Assembly (NCBI GenBank): GCA_905221605.1
Contig: CAJNDS010002734.1
Span: 62,001 to 126,000, forward strand
Direction of reading: 5' to 3'
Length of the DNA: 64,000 bases
Source of the DNA: Symbiodinium natans
Lineage: Eukaryota > Sar > Dinophyceae > Suessiales > Symbiodiniaceae
Under the pieces are notes generated by a model. That model was not told where the DNA came from. It saw only the letters and a list, made by a program, of their open reading frames with translations, and searched no databases. The first letter of the stretch is position 1. Each line of letters begins with the position of its first letter. Made by a program: the position numbers and the translations under genes. Below are positions 1 through 11,623 of this stretch, piece by piece.

Positions 1-417
1 ACCCATGAACCTTCAAGTACAGATCCTTGAGATTCTCTGAGTCTGAGGCCCGAAAGGGCACATGGCCACTCGCGCCATGCCGACAGTCTAAAGCTCCCAG
101 CGCACAGTGGACCTGTTCATGTGTGGGATCGGAACATCTATGGTGTGATGCGGTGAGGCAAAATAGTAGGGTGACGTAGCAATGTAATGATGATGTAATG
201 TTCGAATGCCATATTATTGTAACTTACACTTTGTTTTTGTACTGCTGTGAGAATCGCACCCAAGCACGAAGCACCCGCGCCTGGTGTTGGGGGCAGATAT
301 GGAGACTCGCCAAGGGAGAAGAAACACAGGCATCTGTGCTCCAGCGCCAGCAGTTCCCGGCGCTTGAGACCAAGATGCTCGTGGCGGCTCGCTAAGAAGG
401 GCGGCTGGATGGCTGCA

Positions 418-543
418 TTACTTGGAGGTTCATGGGGTAGTTATACATAGGTTTAAGAGTACCCTCAACAAGGTTCTAACCGGTTATGACAGTAGAAACC
501 CTACTTATAACCCCACTTCTAAGTACCCATGAACCTTCAAGTA
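418..543. mobile_element. Family A inverted-repeat element (MITE/introner-like)
   Basis: The ends are imperfect inverted repeats: CTTGGAGGTTCATGGGG on the left and CCCATGAACCTTCAAG on the right, with internal inverted motifs such as ACTTATAACCCC. The same unit recurs at least ten times in the window. It has no coding capacity, so it would need a transposase supplied elsewhere. Confidence 0.8.
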
Positions 544-720
544 AGCTCCCCTCTCAGTATCGGGACAAGTCATGTGCTTCCATACTGCAACTGTGTTGAT
601 CGCAGACGTCAAGATGCATCTCAGGCCTCATGATCAACCAGCCGCTCGAGCAGCATGTCCGACCGGTCCTCTCTGTCGGGTGTGTGTTGTCTGCGCACGT
701 GGCATGTGCACACTGCCCAT

Positions 721-848
721 GCTTGAAGGTTCATGGGTAGTTAATAAGTGGGGTTATAAGTAGGGTAACTGCAACTCTGACTGGTTCTAACCGTATTTAA
801 AGGGCACCTTATAACCCTGCTTATACCTACCCATATGAACCTCCAAAG
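721..848. mobile_element. Family A inverted-repeat element
   Basis: This is a second copy of the same unit, running from GCTTGAAGGTTCATGGGTAG to CCCATATGAACCTCCAAAG. It shares the internal GGGGTTATAAGTAGGG motif and its inverse with the copy at 418-543. Confidence 0.8.
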
Positions 849-1942
849 TCAGGAGTGCCATTCCACTGAGGCAGGTGACCATGGAATCCATGTCGAGGAT
901 GTCCACCCAAGAAGAACCGCCTCCATCACTGAAAAATTCATGGCTAAGTCTGCACCTTCAGAGGCACTAACTGGGGTTTAGGGTTTAGGGTTTAGGGTTT
1001 AGGGCCATCATGAGCTCAGCATGTAAGCGTGAGTGTATGCACCTAGGCTCTTCCCAGCTTGCTAGCTTAATCCGACCTCGACAGTGTAGGCTTCAGTGGC
1101 ACAGCTTCGACTGCGGGACTTCTGCAACGCACTGGCGCCTGCCCCAAGAAGGGCGGAGTCGGGATAGTCGTGCCAGGACACGCCGTCTGCCAGAACGAGG
1201 ACCACGCGCATGGTGCCTCTACACAGGCGCGCGCACCCTTTTTCTAGCCCAGGACTGCTCCCTGAACCCTCAAGGGCTGTGTGTGATGGCGAGTCTGTCC
1301 CTGAACTATGCGCTCATATGACAACCAATGCTTGATGCCGGTATAAAAAGTTCACAGGTGCATATAATGTGTATACATCCACTTTTCCAATTGTCATCTG
1401 ATGCTGTTGGATCTGGCCCCCTGTTTGATACCCAAAACTGTGCAAGGAAGATTAAACCCAGGGGAGCCATGATTTTGGGGCCGGCCATCTACCAGGACCG
1501 ATGCCTGTCAGCTGCGATGGTGCAAAAAACTGCTCCCAGCCGTCCCAGGGAGTGTGAACATTGAGGCAGTGCAGGCCTGGCCATGCAAAAGGACTGCGAT
1601 GCCCTGGTGCGGTGCAGACTCAAGATAGCTGGTCGAGTCTTTGAGGCCGGGGCATATTAATGTACAAGAATGGCCGATGACCTTAGGGGGGCAAGCTGGT
1701 CGGTCTCTATGATACTACGGCCTTGACTGTGCAGGGATGTTACAAAACGAACCCATGATGCAGGTCATGCTCACCCGCACCCGACACCCCCCCTCCCCCC
1801 CAAACCGTAAACCCTAAACCCTAAACCCTAAACCGTAAACCCTAAACCCTACTTGATGATCTGCAGTCCTGAGGTCCGATCCCTCGGTGCAATGAAGGGA
1901 ACTGCCTGCACACTGGGTGTTCTGCTTCCAGAAGCTACTGAT

Positions 1943-2056
1943 TTACTAATATACATATATATATATATATGTATAAATAAATACATATACATATATACAT
2001 ACACACATATATCTATATATATGTATGCATACTTTTTTTTTTGGGGGGGGGGGGGT
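1943..2056. repeat. AT-rich microsatellite ending in a T-run/G-run junction
   Basis: An irregular (AT)n/(ACAT)n tract is followed by a run of T that changes abruptly to a run of G. The T-to-G junction recurs elsewhere in the window inside family F elements. Confidence 0.8.
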
Positions 2057-2190
2057 AGGGTTTAGGGTTTAGGGTTTAGGGTTTAGGGTTTAGGGCTTAG
2101 GGCTTAGGGCTTAGGGCTTAGGGCTTAGGGCTTAGGGCTTAGGGCTTAGGGCTTAGGGCTTCGTCCTGGGGCTTAGGGTTTAGGGTGCCT
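2057..2190. repeat. Interstitial telomere-type array (TTTAGGG and CTTAGGG variants)
   Basis: Six perfect TTTAGGG units are followed by about ten CTTAGGG units, an interruption and a few more units. Homogeneous variant blocks suggest local expansion after the array was founded. Confidence 0.95.
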
Positions 2191-2255
2191 ACTTGGAGGT
2201 TCATGGGCACTTACAACCTCAATTGTACGTCTACTTAGAAGCTACTGAGAGGACT
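2191..2255. mobile_element. Family A half element
   Basis: Only the left terminal repeat (CTTGGAGGTTCATGGG) and part of the interior are present. It abuts the telomere-type array, so either truncation or nested insertion is possible. Confidence 0.55.
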
Positions 2256-2454
2256 TACAGGCTTATAAGTGCAGTCATTATTGGGGTTATCTGTGCCCTG
2301 ACCTCCACGTAGATGAGGTCACATATGTCTTTAGTCATACAATACTCAACAACCCTATTGCTACGTAGTTTAAGGTCGAGTGAACTGTACTCCTTTATAA
2401 AGGGCATTCGGCTCTCTGGGTCTCTGTTGACTCGACCGGTCATGTGACCTCTCA

Positions 2455-5400
2455 CTCCTCTGCCTTGTCAAAGTCTTCAAGGGCCTTGAGTGGCAGTCGG
2501 ACAACCTTCCGCAAGCTTGCCGCGTCCAGAATGGGATCAACATGGATCAAAAGCCCCTGACAGAGTGGCCGTGACCCACCTCGATTACAGACATCGCCTT
2601 GTGCTCGAGCCCTGGCACGGGCAGAAGAGGGTGGTACGACCTGAGCATTGCAATCCTTGCCAGTTGCAAGAAAATTAACACCTGTCTGAGAAAGGTCGGC
2701 GCGTGCTTCCCACGATGGATCCGCAACAATGGGCACAATCGCATGCCTTGGTTTCGGATCCCACAACGGTTGCGCGTCTTGAGTGCTTCAATCTTGCAGT
2801 TGGCCTCCCAGTCTTCGTCGTCCCAATCCTCGTAGTCCTCATCCTCGTGCCGCGAGCATGGGAATTCGCAGAATGCCCGCGCAGCAATTCACGAAAGGCC
2901 TGCGTACTGTCGCATGATCAGTACGAGCAAGCAGCCATGGCCAGGAAAGTCTCAGCAACACTCTCGGCCTAAACCCTAAACCCTGAACCCTAAAAGCTGC
3001 ATGAGAGCAGGGTCTCGAGGTTGCAGGGGCTGACCAGTACACTAAGAAGCTCCTCCCACTCCTCGTCCTCGTCCTCCTAGGTTGATGCATCCACCCACAG
3101 CAAATCATGAAGCTTGGGTATGGCTTGGGATGTTCCCCCTTATACTCACAGTCCTTCATGGGGAGTATGATAGGGGATGCTACAATCCCCATTAAGGACT
3201 GTTAGTATATGATATGGGGGGAACATCCCAAAATATGGCTCTCAATCGCACCCACCCACTACTTTGAGAACCATGCTTCTTCGGTGTAGTCAATCAATCC
3301 CAGCGCGGAGTCTATCTCAGCTTTCCTCGGGTTCGACAAGGTGAACGTGACTTGAGATGCAGGATGTCAGCTGGCAAGCTCGACTCGACATGACTATATA
3401 GATAATATACATATGTATAATCTAGTATATGTATAATATATATAATATATATACATATGTATTATATATATATACTATAATGACGTTGCCGACAAGTTTC
3501 TTGGAGGGCTCAACGTACCTGAGAGGCATTTGAGTAGCTGCAGATCCACAGACCCGAATCCTTGCGTTCAGCCTCAAAAGCTCAGGATCCGCGGCTTGAC
3601 AGCTTGCGTCCGCATGCATAGAAGAGCTGGGCCGAGCCACCCTCGTGTCGTCTTCAGCAATGCCACTATCTCCTTCGTAGCAAAGTGTTTTTGGCGTGTC
3701 GTTCTCCTACAAGTCAAAGTCAGCCTGCCTGCAGCACTGCAACACCTCTTCGATACCAGATTCGCAAGACGATGCCCTTGCTTTCCCGCGTCTCAGAGCA
3801 TCCCAGACCCAGAGAGCCCAACAAATTTGGGGTTTCGGCCCCCCCTCCCAAATTTTAAACACCTCCCATATACTCTTCTAATTGGAGTATTTAAGGGGGA
3901 GGGGGGAGGGGTTAATATTTGGGGTTTCGGGGTTTCGGGTTTGATTTGAACTGGCAAGCCCCATGGTCAATCAAGCCTGCGCAGCTCGCCCGCGCAGTTG
4001 CCCTTCTTCCAGGAAGGTGTACACGACACCTGCAACAAGCAAATCTGAGCTACAGTATGAGTAATTAACCCTAAACCCTAAACCCTCAGAAGCGTCGAGT
4101 TAGGCCCGCTGTGAAAGTACTGCACGAAGACACACAGAGACTTCGCATGAAACCCCCCTTTTTTGCGGCAGAGTTGCGCGGAAATCGCGGATTGTTCCTT
4201 GGCTCCCGCATGCAGCCCTAGAATGGACCCTAGATCTTATCATAACACCCATATATAAAACCTATATTGTTGTATATATATATACACATAACCCATATAT
4301 AAAACCTATATTGTTGTACATATACCGCGTCTTATATACCTTATATAGTCCCTTGAAAGTATGGAATCACCTGAAAACGGACTGAGCCCCAAAGCTCCTG
4401 TTGTTGGCACCTAAGGGCCCATATTTATGCAATACTCGGTGCGCATCAAGGGCCGATTTAGGGTTTTAGGGTTTTAGAGTTTTGGGGTTTTGGGGTTTTA
4501 GGGCTTTAGGGTTTTAGGGCTTTAGGGTTTGTAGGGTTTTAGGGTTTAGGGCTTAGGGTCCCTAATATTTCTGCCACGTCACTTGCGGGTTTCCCTTTGT
4601 GCATAATTCTTGAGGGGCTATAGGTTTATGGCTGGCCCAAGGAACGCCTCTTGTGGCTCCAGCGCTCCCAGGCGGCGCACGTACTCGGCCGCGCTGCGCG
4701 CCACGTCGTAGTTGATGAGGATCCTCGGGGTTTGGGGCGGGTTAGGATTTAGGGTTTAGGTTGGGAGACTCGGGGCTTGATGAGGATCCGAAAAGTTTGG
4801 GGCGGAGGGGTGGCGGGGAGGTGTTGGGTACTTGATGCGAGCTGATGAGTTCGATATAGGTTAGATACATCTATATGTATATATTTATATACACATATGG
4901 ATATATTGTATATATGTAAATATATATATATATGTACGTACATACATCCAGACATACAGACATGCAACCATGCAAACATGCAAACATGCATACATGCATG
5001 CATACATACATGCATACATACATACAGACAGACACATGTTTATTGGGGGGGGGGTTAATGAAAAAATATGGGCTTTTTGAGGTCTGGATAACTTTAACTA
5101 TCGTTTTTTGCAGGCTACGTTCAAGAAAGCAAGCAAGAGTTGACATGTACTGAGGGCGCTAGAAACCTCGTGGACCTGCGTGCAGTCGATCAAAAGTTAA
5201 CCCTAAACCCTAAACCCAGAAGACAGCGTTTTTGTCCCTAAACTCTCAAAACCTTTTTTTGTCTTAAAACCCTAAACTCTAAACCCACATTTTCCGATGC
5301 AGGCGAGTTGCTGGCAGCTCCCCGGTGTCCACGATAAGCTTCCTAAGCACCGCGCGTGTACGTGTGGCGGGTTGTTCTTCGAACAAACCAAGAACTCCTA

Positions 5401-7400
5401 CGAAGGAGAAGATTGTTAGTGCCGTATAGTGGGTGGAGGTTGCAGATTCAGATTTCAGAGGCTGGTGCTTCTGTGGACCAAGGACCGGGCGGATGTTTGC
5501 CTGCGATAGCACGAAAGGAATACAAAAACCATTGTCATGCTAAGGCAGCATGAGAACGGAGTTGGGTTTTCGGCCCACCTGCATGCGATGGGATCAATTC
5601 ACCCCAGACTTCCGTAAAGCCCAACCGCGCGCGCGCGCGCGCGCGCGCGTTCAAAGCGACGCCCCACTTTGCGGATACGTGCGGTGGCATGTGCAGAAGA
5701 CGGTTAGCTCATGATGCCTTGGTTCTCCCGGAGAAACCAAATCCCCGTGGCTTGCTCTCAACAGGGCTTGTGCATGGCAGCGTCAGGGTACCTAGACACT
5801 ACCTTGCTGCTTTACGAACTGCGAAGGTTATCTGAAAATCCGAGACCGGGCTTCGTAGCATCGTTCAAAGGGGTGGGTTGTAGCCTCTGAAGCCAAGCCC
5901 AACACCTGCAGTTCCCCTCCCCGCCCCCTAAACCCTAAACCCTAAACCCTAAACCCTAACCTGAACCCTAAACCCTGAACCCTAAACCCTGAACCCTAAA
6001 CCCTAAACAACCCTAAACCCCAATGGCATTGGCCTTCTCATCGGCCACGGCGACCTTACGTGGAACCGATGATGCTGAGAACATGCTGGGCATCACTTGT
6101 AGGAAAAAGCAGCTCTACATAGGGTTCAGGGTTCAGGGTTCAGGGTTCAGGGTTTAGGGTTTAGGGTTTCTTCTGTGCAGCTCAGGTGCTGTAACTTTGG
6201 GAAAGGCTCCTCTCCTCCATCGCGGCCCACACGGAGCCCAATACCCCCATCGATCTTAACCTACACAAGCCCTTTTGTTACCCGAGGTAAGGTCTATGCT
6301 CCCTCAACTTTGGGGAGCATCGGGCTCACGAAGATGCTCCCAGTAGAATCTGCGAATCTGCACACAGCGGCAGCTGGGCAGTCCTAGCGCCACAGGCCGT
6401 GCACCTTAGCTTGCAACAGCCCAGGTGGGTCGAAACAGGTTGGCAAAGCCAGCAACTCCTCAGACATGCCATTCTAGGGTTCAGGGGTTTAAACGGTTTA
6501 GGGATTAGGGTTGGAACCGCCAAGTTTTTGTTAGCTTGCCAAGTCTATAGAGCTTGACTTTACCAGTTGTGTCTGCCTGTCCTCATCACTGCCAACCAGG
6601 CCAGGTGGCTCTTCAGCTAGCCAGCCATTGATGAGGGTGCAGCGCCCGCACGCCCAGTCGTGCGTCCAACTGCCAGGCCACGCACTTTCTCTGGCGGTTT
6701 CGTTTCAGCTCATGCATGTCCTCATTTCTCGCCAAACCCCAATGCCCACCATCACCAAGCAGTGAAGGCTAGGCCCAAGCAAACCCTAAACCCTAAACCC
6801 TAAACCCACATGCCAGAACGTCCACCAAGTCCCTGACCTTGCCTGCTCATCTCAGGGTCGAGCTTCTCGCTCAGCGGAGCATCTGCGCAATTTGGGGCGA
6901 TGAAGCTGCTATCGACATTGAAACCCTTGAGCAACGGACTTTGAGACATAGAAACCCTAAACCCTAAACCCTAAACCCTAAACCCTAAAACCTAACCCAG
7001 CATTTAGGTGTGCCTCCCGCTGTGTTTGTAGACACTGCGGCTTCCACAGCCTCGTGCACACAAGAGTCCACAACTTGCCATGTGTCCTTAAGGGAGGGAG
7101 TCAAGGGGGGTAGGTACCGCTGTAGAATCCCCTATGCTTCTCAGTATCTACTCCTCATAAACAGTTTGGCCATGCTGCAACAATTCCCACGAGGCAACTT
7201 TACCAAGTAGAACAGAAAGCTGGGTTTGGGTTGAGGACCCTAATCCCTAAACCCTAAACCTCAATCTAATTCCAGAGACTTGGCGTGGGGACCATGCAAA
7301 GAGGGCTGTTCGAGATTCGAGATTGTCAACTGATGGAAGGGTCCACTTCGCGCAACAACATTACAGGTGTCAACAGCACAAGCACAAGCCTCTCCTGCCG
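2455..7400 (-). CDS. Multi-exon gene of unknown function (gene-level span)
   Basis: Between these positions the minus strand carries a series of short open segments, each preceded by AG and often followed by GT, GC or GA. The best are listed separately; others are probable near 7262-7400, 7012-7095, 3960-4030 and 2455-2870. The last is rich in Asp/Glu and Trp, for example HEDEDYEDWDDEDWEANC. I recognise no conserved family, and the segments could belong to more than one gene. Introns are mostly telomere-type repeats and inverted-repeat elements. The shared strand with the potassium channel upstream fits the one-direction gene clusters known from dinoflagellates. Start and stop codons are not located. 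Confidence 0.4.
3129..3230. mobile_element. Family C inverted-repeat element, probable intron
   Basis: Terminal repeats are GGGATGTTCCCCC on one side and GGGGGGAACATCCC on the other. Read on the minus strand, a donor GTTCCCCCC lies inside the first repeat and an AAG acceptor closes the second, the same arrangement as the better-supported copy at 26,334-26,424. Confidence 0.7.
3396..3482. repeat. AT microsatellite
   Basis: Alternating TATA/TATG tract of about 85 bases between two coding-like segments. Confidence 0.8.
3519..3706 (-). CDS. Exon of unknown protein
   Basis: A 62-codon open segment starts after the acceptor TTGTAG and ends at CTCAG followed by the canonical donor GTACGT. The peptide is hydrophilic, beginning ENDTPKTLCYEGDSG and containing ADPELLRLNARIRV. 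No domain is recognised. The well-formed sites at both ends make a real exon likely. Confidence 0.55.
4456..4557. repeat. Telomere-like array with TTTTAGGG octamers
   Basis: Units are mostly TTTTAGGG and GCTTTAGGG rather than the standard TTTAGGG, so this array has expanded from a variant unit. Confidence 0.85.
4630..4723 (-). CDS. Exon of unknown protein
   Basis: After CCCGAG the frame reads ILINYDVARSAAEYVRRLG and continues GALEPQEAFLGPAIN. The peptide looks like a mixed helical domain. The upstream intron contains a near-copy of the exon start (GGATCCTCATCAAG near 4,780), possibly a short local duplication. The family is not recognised. Confidence 0.5.
4858..5037. repeat. AT and CATA/CATG microsatellites
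   Basis: (TATA)n passes into repeats of CATACATG/CATGCAAA, ending in a G-run near 5,045. Confidence 0.85.
5119..5175 (-). CDS. Exon of unknown protein
   Basis: A 19-codon exon between acceptor ACGCAG and donor GTAGCC reads VHEVSSALSTCQLLLAFLN. It is in phase 0 at both ends. No family is recognised. Confidence 0.45.
5295..5397 (-). CDS. Exon of unknown protein
   Basis: After acceptor TTCGTAG the segment reads VLGLFEEQPATRTRAVLRKL then IVDTGELPATRLHR. It ends before GAAAAT, which would be a GA donor of the kind seen in the channel gene. Confidence 0.5.
5626..5650. repeat. (CG)n tract
   Basis: About 24 bases of alternating CG, a sequence type able to adopt Z-DNA. Confidence 0.9.
5929..6168. 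repeat. Telomere-type arrays in opposite orientations
   Basis: CCCTAAA/CCCTGAA units at 5,929-6,020 are followed after about 100 bases by TTCAGGG/TTTAGGG units at 6,121-6,168. The two arrays face each other and could pair in RNA. Confidence 0.85.
6174..6265 (-). CDS. Probable exon, unknown protein
   Basis: The segment reads DGGIGLRVGRDGGEEPFPKL followed by QHLSCTE. It abuts the telomere-type array at 6,121-6,168. Frame chosen for absence of stops; moderate support only. Confidence 0.4.
6560..6700 (-). CDS. Probable exon with half of a RanBP2-type zinc finger
   Basis: The frame contains HDWACGRCTLINGW, which matches the first half of the RanBP2-type finger (W-x-C-x2-C-T-x2-N). The second Cys pair is not seen and would have to lie in the next exon. 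The rest (LVGSDEDRQTQLVK) is hydrophilic. Family assignment is an inference from one short motif. Confidence 0.35.
6842..6953 (-). CDS. Probable exon, unknown protein
   Basis: The segment begins MSQSPLLKGFNVDSSFIAPN and continues through SEKLDPEMSRQ before GGTCAG. The Met follows a telomere-type array directly, so either a first exon or an internal exon is possible. Confidence 0.45.
6951..7000. repeat. CCCTAAA array
   Basis: Six near-perfect heptamer units immediately upstream (minus strand) of the exon at 6,842-6,953. Confidence 0.9.
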
Positions 7401-8487
7401 ATCCGTTCAACAGCCCAAAGGACCCGAAACCCCAAACCCCAAACCCCAAACCCTAAACCCTAATTGCCCTTTCGAACCCTGTCTTTTTACAGCAAGCCCT
7501 GAGAATCCACATCTGGCCCTTTGGAACCCTGTAGACTCTAGATCCTCAACTAGGGTTTTGGGTTTAGGGTTTGGGGTTTGGGGTTTAGGGTTTAGGGGAA
7601 CCCCCACACTTGGTGGCTCATGGGACCTGATAAGAAGCGGCTACTAGTAGGGTTGCTATGGGTTATGACCTTATGTAGGGCTCTTTTCAGCTCACTTACA
7701 AGTAGGGTCATAGGGTCAGTATGGGAAATCACCCTAGGGTACTTATAATCCCACCCGAAAAGCCTACAGTAAACCCTAAACCCTAGCCCTAAACCCTAAA
7801 CCCTAAATCCTAAACCCTAAGCCCTAAGCCCTACGCCCTACACCCTAAACCCCACTTCCTACCTCACGAAGCTTCACTCTGGGCCTTGACACGGCCCGCA
7901 CGACTCCGAGCGGCGGCCGCCAGCGCCTTTGGCCCCCCGAGTTGCTTGCGCTGAGAGGGTGATAGGGGGTTTTAGGGGGTTATAGGGGGTTATAGGGGCG
8001 TATAGGGGGTTTAGGGTTTAGGGTTTAGGGTGGCTTTCGGGGCTTTGGGAGTGTTAGGAGGTCCCTGCCCCCCCTGGCCTTGTGTATTTTGTTTGACGCA
8101 TGGATCAACAGTTTAATTTGCATCCAAAGTCTCTGAGCCATGGAAAGCGTGAGCCCTGTGTTTTAAACATATGCTTTAAGAGGGGCCCTTACGTTCACAG
8201 AAGTTGCACCCGCTCGAATCCGCCCCGCTTATGTGCTTTCCTTATTTTTACACGCAAGGGGGATGAGTGAACGCGCTCGCTCCATCCGCCACGAAGGTGG
8301 CCAGTGCAGAAATGCGTTAGTGCATAAGCTTGCTCGTGTGTAAGTTTCCCCCAACTACCTTTTTGGCCACAAGATTGAGAAGGAAAAGGTCCTGGAGTTC
8401 TTATGCTTGAGCATACAGTTTGAAACATGAAGTCGGAACGGTTATACGCCAATCCGTAATCCCCTTTCGCTCAAGACAGCTTGCTGT

Positions 8488-8558
8488 GAGGCCCCTGGCC
8501 CCCCTGGCCCCCTGGCCCCCTGGCCCCCTGGCCCCCTGGCCCCCCTGGCCCCTGAAAT
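8488..8558. repeat. CCCCCTGG minisatellite
   Basis: About seven tandem copies of an 8-10-base C-rich unit (GGCCCCCT). All frames are Pro/Gly-rich, so the open frames here are products of the repeat. Confidence 0.9.
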
Positions 8559-9165
8559 TGTTGGCCCCCGGCTCCCTGACTCCCCTGACCCGCTCCTGGT
8601 GCTGGTCGCTGACTGGCGCCCCTGCCTGGCTGACCCACCGGCATTCCCCCTAGTTCTGCACGGGACCCCATTCCTTTGACCCTCGGACCCAACCCCGAAC
8701 GCCATGAAACTGACTATGATTTTCGAAGTGGACTGTTGCCTTGAGTTTAGGCCTAAACCCTAAAAGGAATAGGTTTGGGTGGCTTTGCCGCCTCGGACTG
8801 CGTGGGGTGGGAGAAAAGTGTTAGATGGCCCTCCACAATCAGGCCAAAGCTGCGCTTCGCACTTCACGAAGCTTTCGAGCTTGTTCCAAAACCTAACCTT
8901 CACAGCAGCTACGCCCCATCACAGCAAACCCTAAACCCTAAACCCTCAGCCCTAAACCCCTATGTGCCGGGAACTCAAGCTCCTGTGCTCTGGCCCTCTT
9001 GAATTTGGTCTGAGCGGCTTTGCGCCGACTTCTGTCAACGACTGCCACAGCCTCCGCCACACATGGGTTATCTTACTGTTGGTTGGGTTTAGGGTTTAGG
9101 GTTTAGGGTTTAGGGTTTAGGGCTTAGGGCTTAGGGCTTAGGGCTTAGGGCTTAGGGTTATCTTA

Positions 9166-9281
9166 CCCAGAGGGTCCACTTGTACTACTATTATGGAAAT
9201 AGGTACCCCCAAAACCCTATTTCGAAGGGATTTTGGGTACCTAATGCCATAATGGTACTACAAATGGACCCTCTGGGTTAC
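9166..9281. mobile_element. Palindromic element, family H
   Basis: The ends CCCAGAGGGTCCACTTGTA and ACAAATGGACCCTCTGGG are inverted repeats, and the interior GGTACCCCCAAAACCC pairs with GGGATTTTGGGTACC. Only one copy is in the window. Confidence 0.75.
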
Positions 9282-9589
9282 TGTTTGCTAGCAGGGAATG
9301 AGGGAATTCGGGCCCTATGAATAAAATTGAACTTGGAACCCTAGCAGTTTGGTTTTTGAATTTTAGCTGTTTCTTAGGAATCAAAATTCCTGAAAATTAA
9401 AATGTATTTCCAAGTATCCCTAAGTATATACCCTTTAAGGGATTATATACATCCCCCCCCCCCCCCCCAACTCCCTACTGACCCCCCCAACTCCCTACTA
9501 AGCAACAGTAAGTTCGGTCAGGCTTCTGCACAGCTGATTTCTGGAACCTCAACAAGTTTCCTAAATCCTAGACCCTCAACCCCAAACCC

Positions 9590-9692
9590 TACTCTCCAAG
9601 TGCAGTTCCTGGGTTTCGGAGCGAGGACGTCGGGCGCCTGCGCTTGCGAAGCTGCTTTGGCAAACACAATCGCAGGACCTTGGGCGTCCATG
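9590..9692 (-). CDS. Possible exon
   Basis: Open segment reading MDAQGPAIVFAKAASQAQAP then DVLAPKPRNCTW. It lies downstream of the channel exons on the same strand. Its relation to the channel gene is unknown. Confidence 0.3.
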
Positions 9693-9799
9693 GAGAAGGG
9701 GTTTGGGGTTTAGGGTTGAGAATGGTAGGGTTTTTTTTTTGCCACCCGACTAGCCACAGCAATGCGGGGTAGGGGTTTAGGGTTTAGGGTTTAGGGCTA

Positions 9800-9983
9800 G
9801 GGTTTAGTGTTCTCTTGCTGGTTCTGAATCGCCTCGTTGCCCTCTGCTTGCTGAGTGATTACTATTGATACGTCGAGCATGTAAAAGCTTGCTTTTGCTT
9901 GTGCCCCTCCTCGCGGCTCCCGGTAAGGCGAAGACAGTACTACCCGCAGTTCCAGTGCAAGTCTGAGTGGAAAAGGGTATACA
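9800..9983 (-). CDS. Possible 3' exon after the potassium channel
   Basis: A pyrimidine tract ending CACTCAG precedes an open segment. Two frames stay open: one reads LALELRVVLSSPYREPRGG, the other is Ser/Arg-rich. The acceptor context is good but the frame is not settled. Confidence 0.35.
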
Positions 9984-10379
9984 GAACTTAAACCCCAGCC
10001 CCAAAACCTCCCTTTTCCTTCGGTGTTCCACCGGTCTTGGTAGGCGCCCGTCATCTTCGTTGCTGTCCAACTCTGACTCTAACGCTTCTCCCCTAGGACC
10101 GGTGGACCAGCAGGTTTGTCGGATCTAGCTTGGAAGCCTTCTGGAAAGAAAAGAAGGCAGCCATACAGCCGTGAAGTTGGAAGGAGACGCAGTTTGCGTA
10201 TCTTTGCTGGGTGGGGGCATCTGTACGCGCACGGAATTACACAGAGTCATTTCGCCTACTCAGTGGGCGCGAAAGCTCAGACGGTCTTCGGGTGGGACAG
10301 GGTTGCTTCTTGAGACTTTCATTGGAGGCCGCCTGAGCTGTGAAACAGCCTGGGACATTCCGCCCACTCAGACACTCAC

Positions 10380-10488
10380 AGGAAGACACTCAGATGCCTG
10401 GCCTATGCCATATGCTGCGCGTCTAGGGGTCTCGCCCGAATCTGCGGGAAGGCGATCTAGAAGCTGTTGCAGGCGCTCATCCTCAGGG
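10380..10488 (-). CDS. Possible 3' exon after the potassium channel
   Basis: After CCCTGAG the frame reads DERLQQLLDRLPADSGETPR then RAAYGIGQASECLP. Amphipathic and plausible as cytoplasmic C-terminal sequence; the link to the channel is not proven. Confidence 0.4.
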
Positions 10489-10499
10489 CATGCCAGTGT

Positions 10500-10600
10500 A
10501 CGGGTACTTCTAAGTGGGGCTCTAAATTTCCCAAATAGGGGTTATAACATAGTTCCCCTACTTATAGCCCTACTTGTAAGTATCCATGAACCTCCTAGTA
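10500..10600. mobile_element. Family A element, diverged
   Basis: GGGTACTTCTAAGTGGGG on the left and CCCTACTTGTAAGTATCC plus ATGAACCTCCTAGTA on the right. Confidence 0.6.
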
Positions 10601-10781
10601 TTCTCCTCGACCTAATTATGCAAACCCTAAACCCTAAATCCTAAACCCTAAACCCCAAACCCTAAACCCTCATGCTGCTGGAAGCACCTTGGAGTCGTAG
10701 TCCTCGCCGCCCACGATTCCAAACTGATGAACCGCTTTCCGCACCGCGTCGACTCCCGGAGGCACCTGCGTTGTTCTTTTG

Positions 10782-10832
10782 TTTTAGGGTTTAGGGTTTA
10801 GGGTTTAGGGTTTAGGGTTTAGGGTTTAGGGC
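10782..10832. repeat. TTTAGGG array
   Basis: Seven tandem perfect heptamers. Confidence 0.95.
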
Positions 10833-10845
10833 TGCCCAAGCGCCC

Positions 10846-10956
10846 TACTTGGAGGTTCACGGGCAGCGATAAGTGGGCAACTAGAACTTTAACTGGTTAT
10901 AACCTTCTTTAGGGTACTTATGACCCTACTTATCGCCAGCTATGAACCTCCAAGTA
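10846..10956. mobile_element. Family A element
   Basis: TACTTGGAGGTTCACGGGC at one end and CTATGAACCTCCAAGTA at the other, a nearly perfect terminal inverted repeat of about 16 bases. It starts 13 bases after a TTTAGGG array. Confidence 0.85.
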
Positions 10957-11623
10957 GAGTCTTCAGGAGGTCTATGACTTTCTATGACCGGAGAGCTAGG
11001 CCAAACTTGCAGAGAATTGCTATAGCAAAGCATCACAAGCGGCCATCCCCCATGCCTCTCCGCCGCTCTTGTCAGGACTGGCAGACTTTCGTCGCTTGCG
11101 CGTACGTGGAGCACCCTTGCCTGCACATCTGCAGAACAAGACTTGGAAACCAGCCGAAGACGGCAGTACAAACCTGGAACTTGTACTGAAAACAGATGGC
11201 TTAAGCTCTACATCTGCCATTTGCCATGCTATAAACAAATGCCTTAAGAACCCGAAGCCTACTTTTTGCAGTTTAAGTATGTAAAGCCTGAAATCGGGTT
11301 TGGGGTGGTAGACGGGACTCTTCCTGCCTCCTCCTCCAGCATGATGGCGCTTAGTTCCCGCCCAAGTGCGTTCTGGAGGCATCATGCCGTGTCGAGTCAG
11401 AGTACGCGGCTAGCACAGTAGCCTTCTGAACCTATAGAGTCATAACCTGTCCTTGCTCAGAAACGCCGTTCAGTGGTCCAGGGTTGTTTTTGTCGGCACT
11501 GCACGTGCCCTCAGCTGCTTGAGCCAGATGCAGGGCTCCAGGAATTCAAGCAGCCACTGGGACTGGGAGCAAGTGAAGGGAGCGAAAATCGAAGACTCAG
11601 GAAGACGGTCAGCACATCTTTTA

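Larger units (their letters stand above)
1..2454. other. Intergenic or intronic stretch, no gene recognised
   Basis: I find no exon here that I would defend. The stretch holds two complete family-A inverted-repeat elements, telomere-type heptamer arrays near 974-1003, 1804-1850 and 2057-2180, and an AT microsatellite. Short open frames exist but lack convincing splice context. Confidence 0.5.
7430..9400. other. Stretch with telomere-type arrays and no convincing exon
   Basis: Heptamer arrays lie at 7,430-7,465, 7,555-7,600, 7,768-7,855, 7,950-8,030, 8,930-8,960 and 9,085-9,160. A degenerate family-A-like unit spans about 7,610-7,765. I see no exon with good splice sites. Confidence 0.5.

Noticed and set aside
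974-1003. Chromosome end
   Set aside because: TTTAGGG arrays are short, occur in both orientations throughout and never reach a window edge as a long terminal run.
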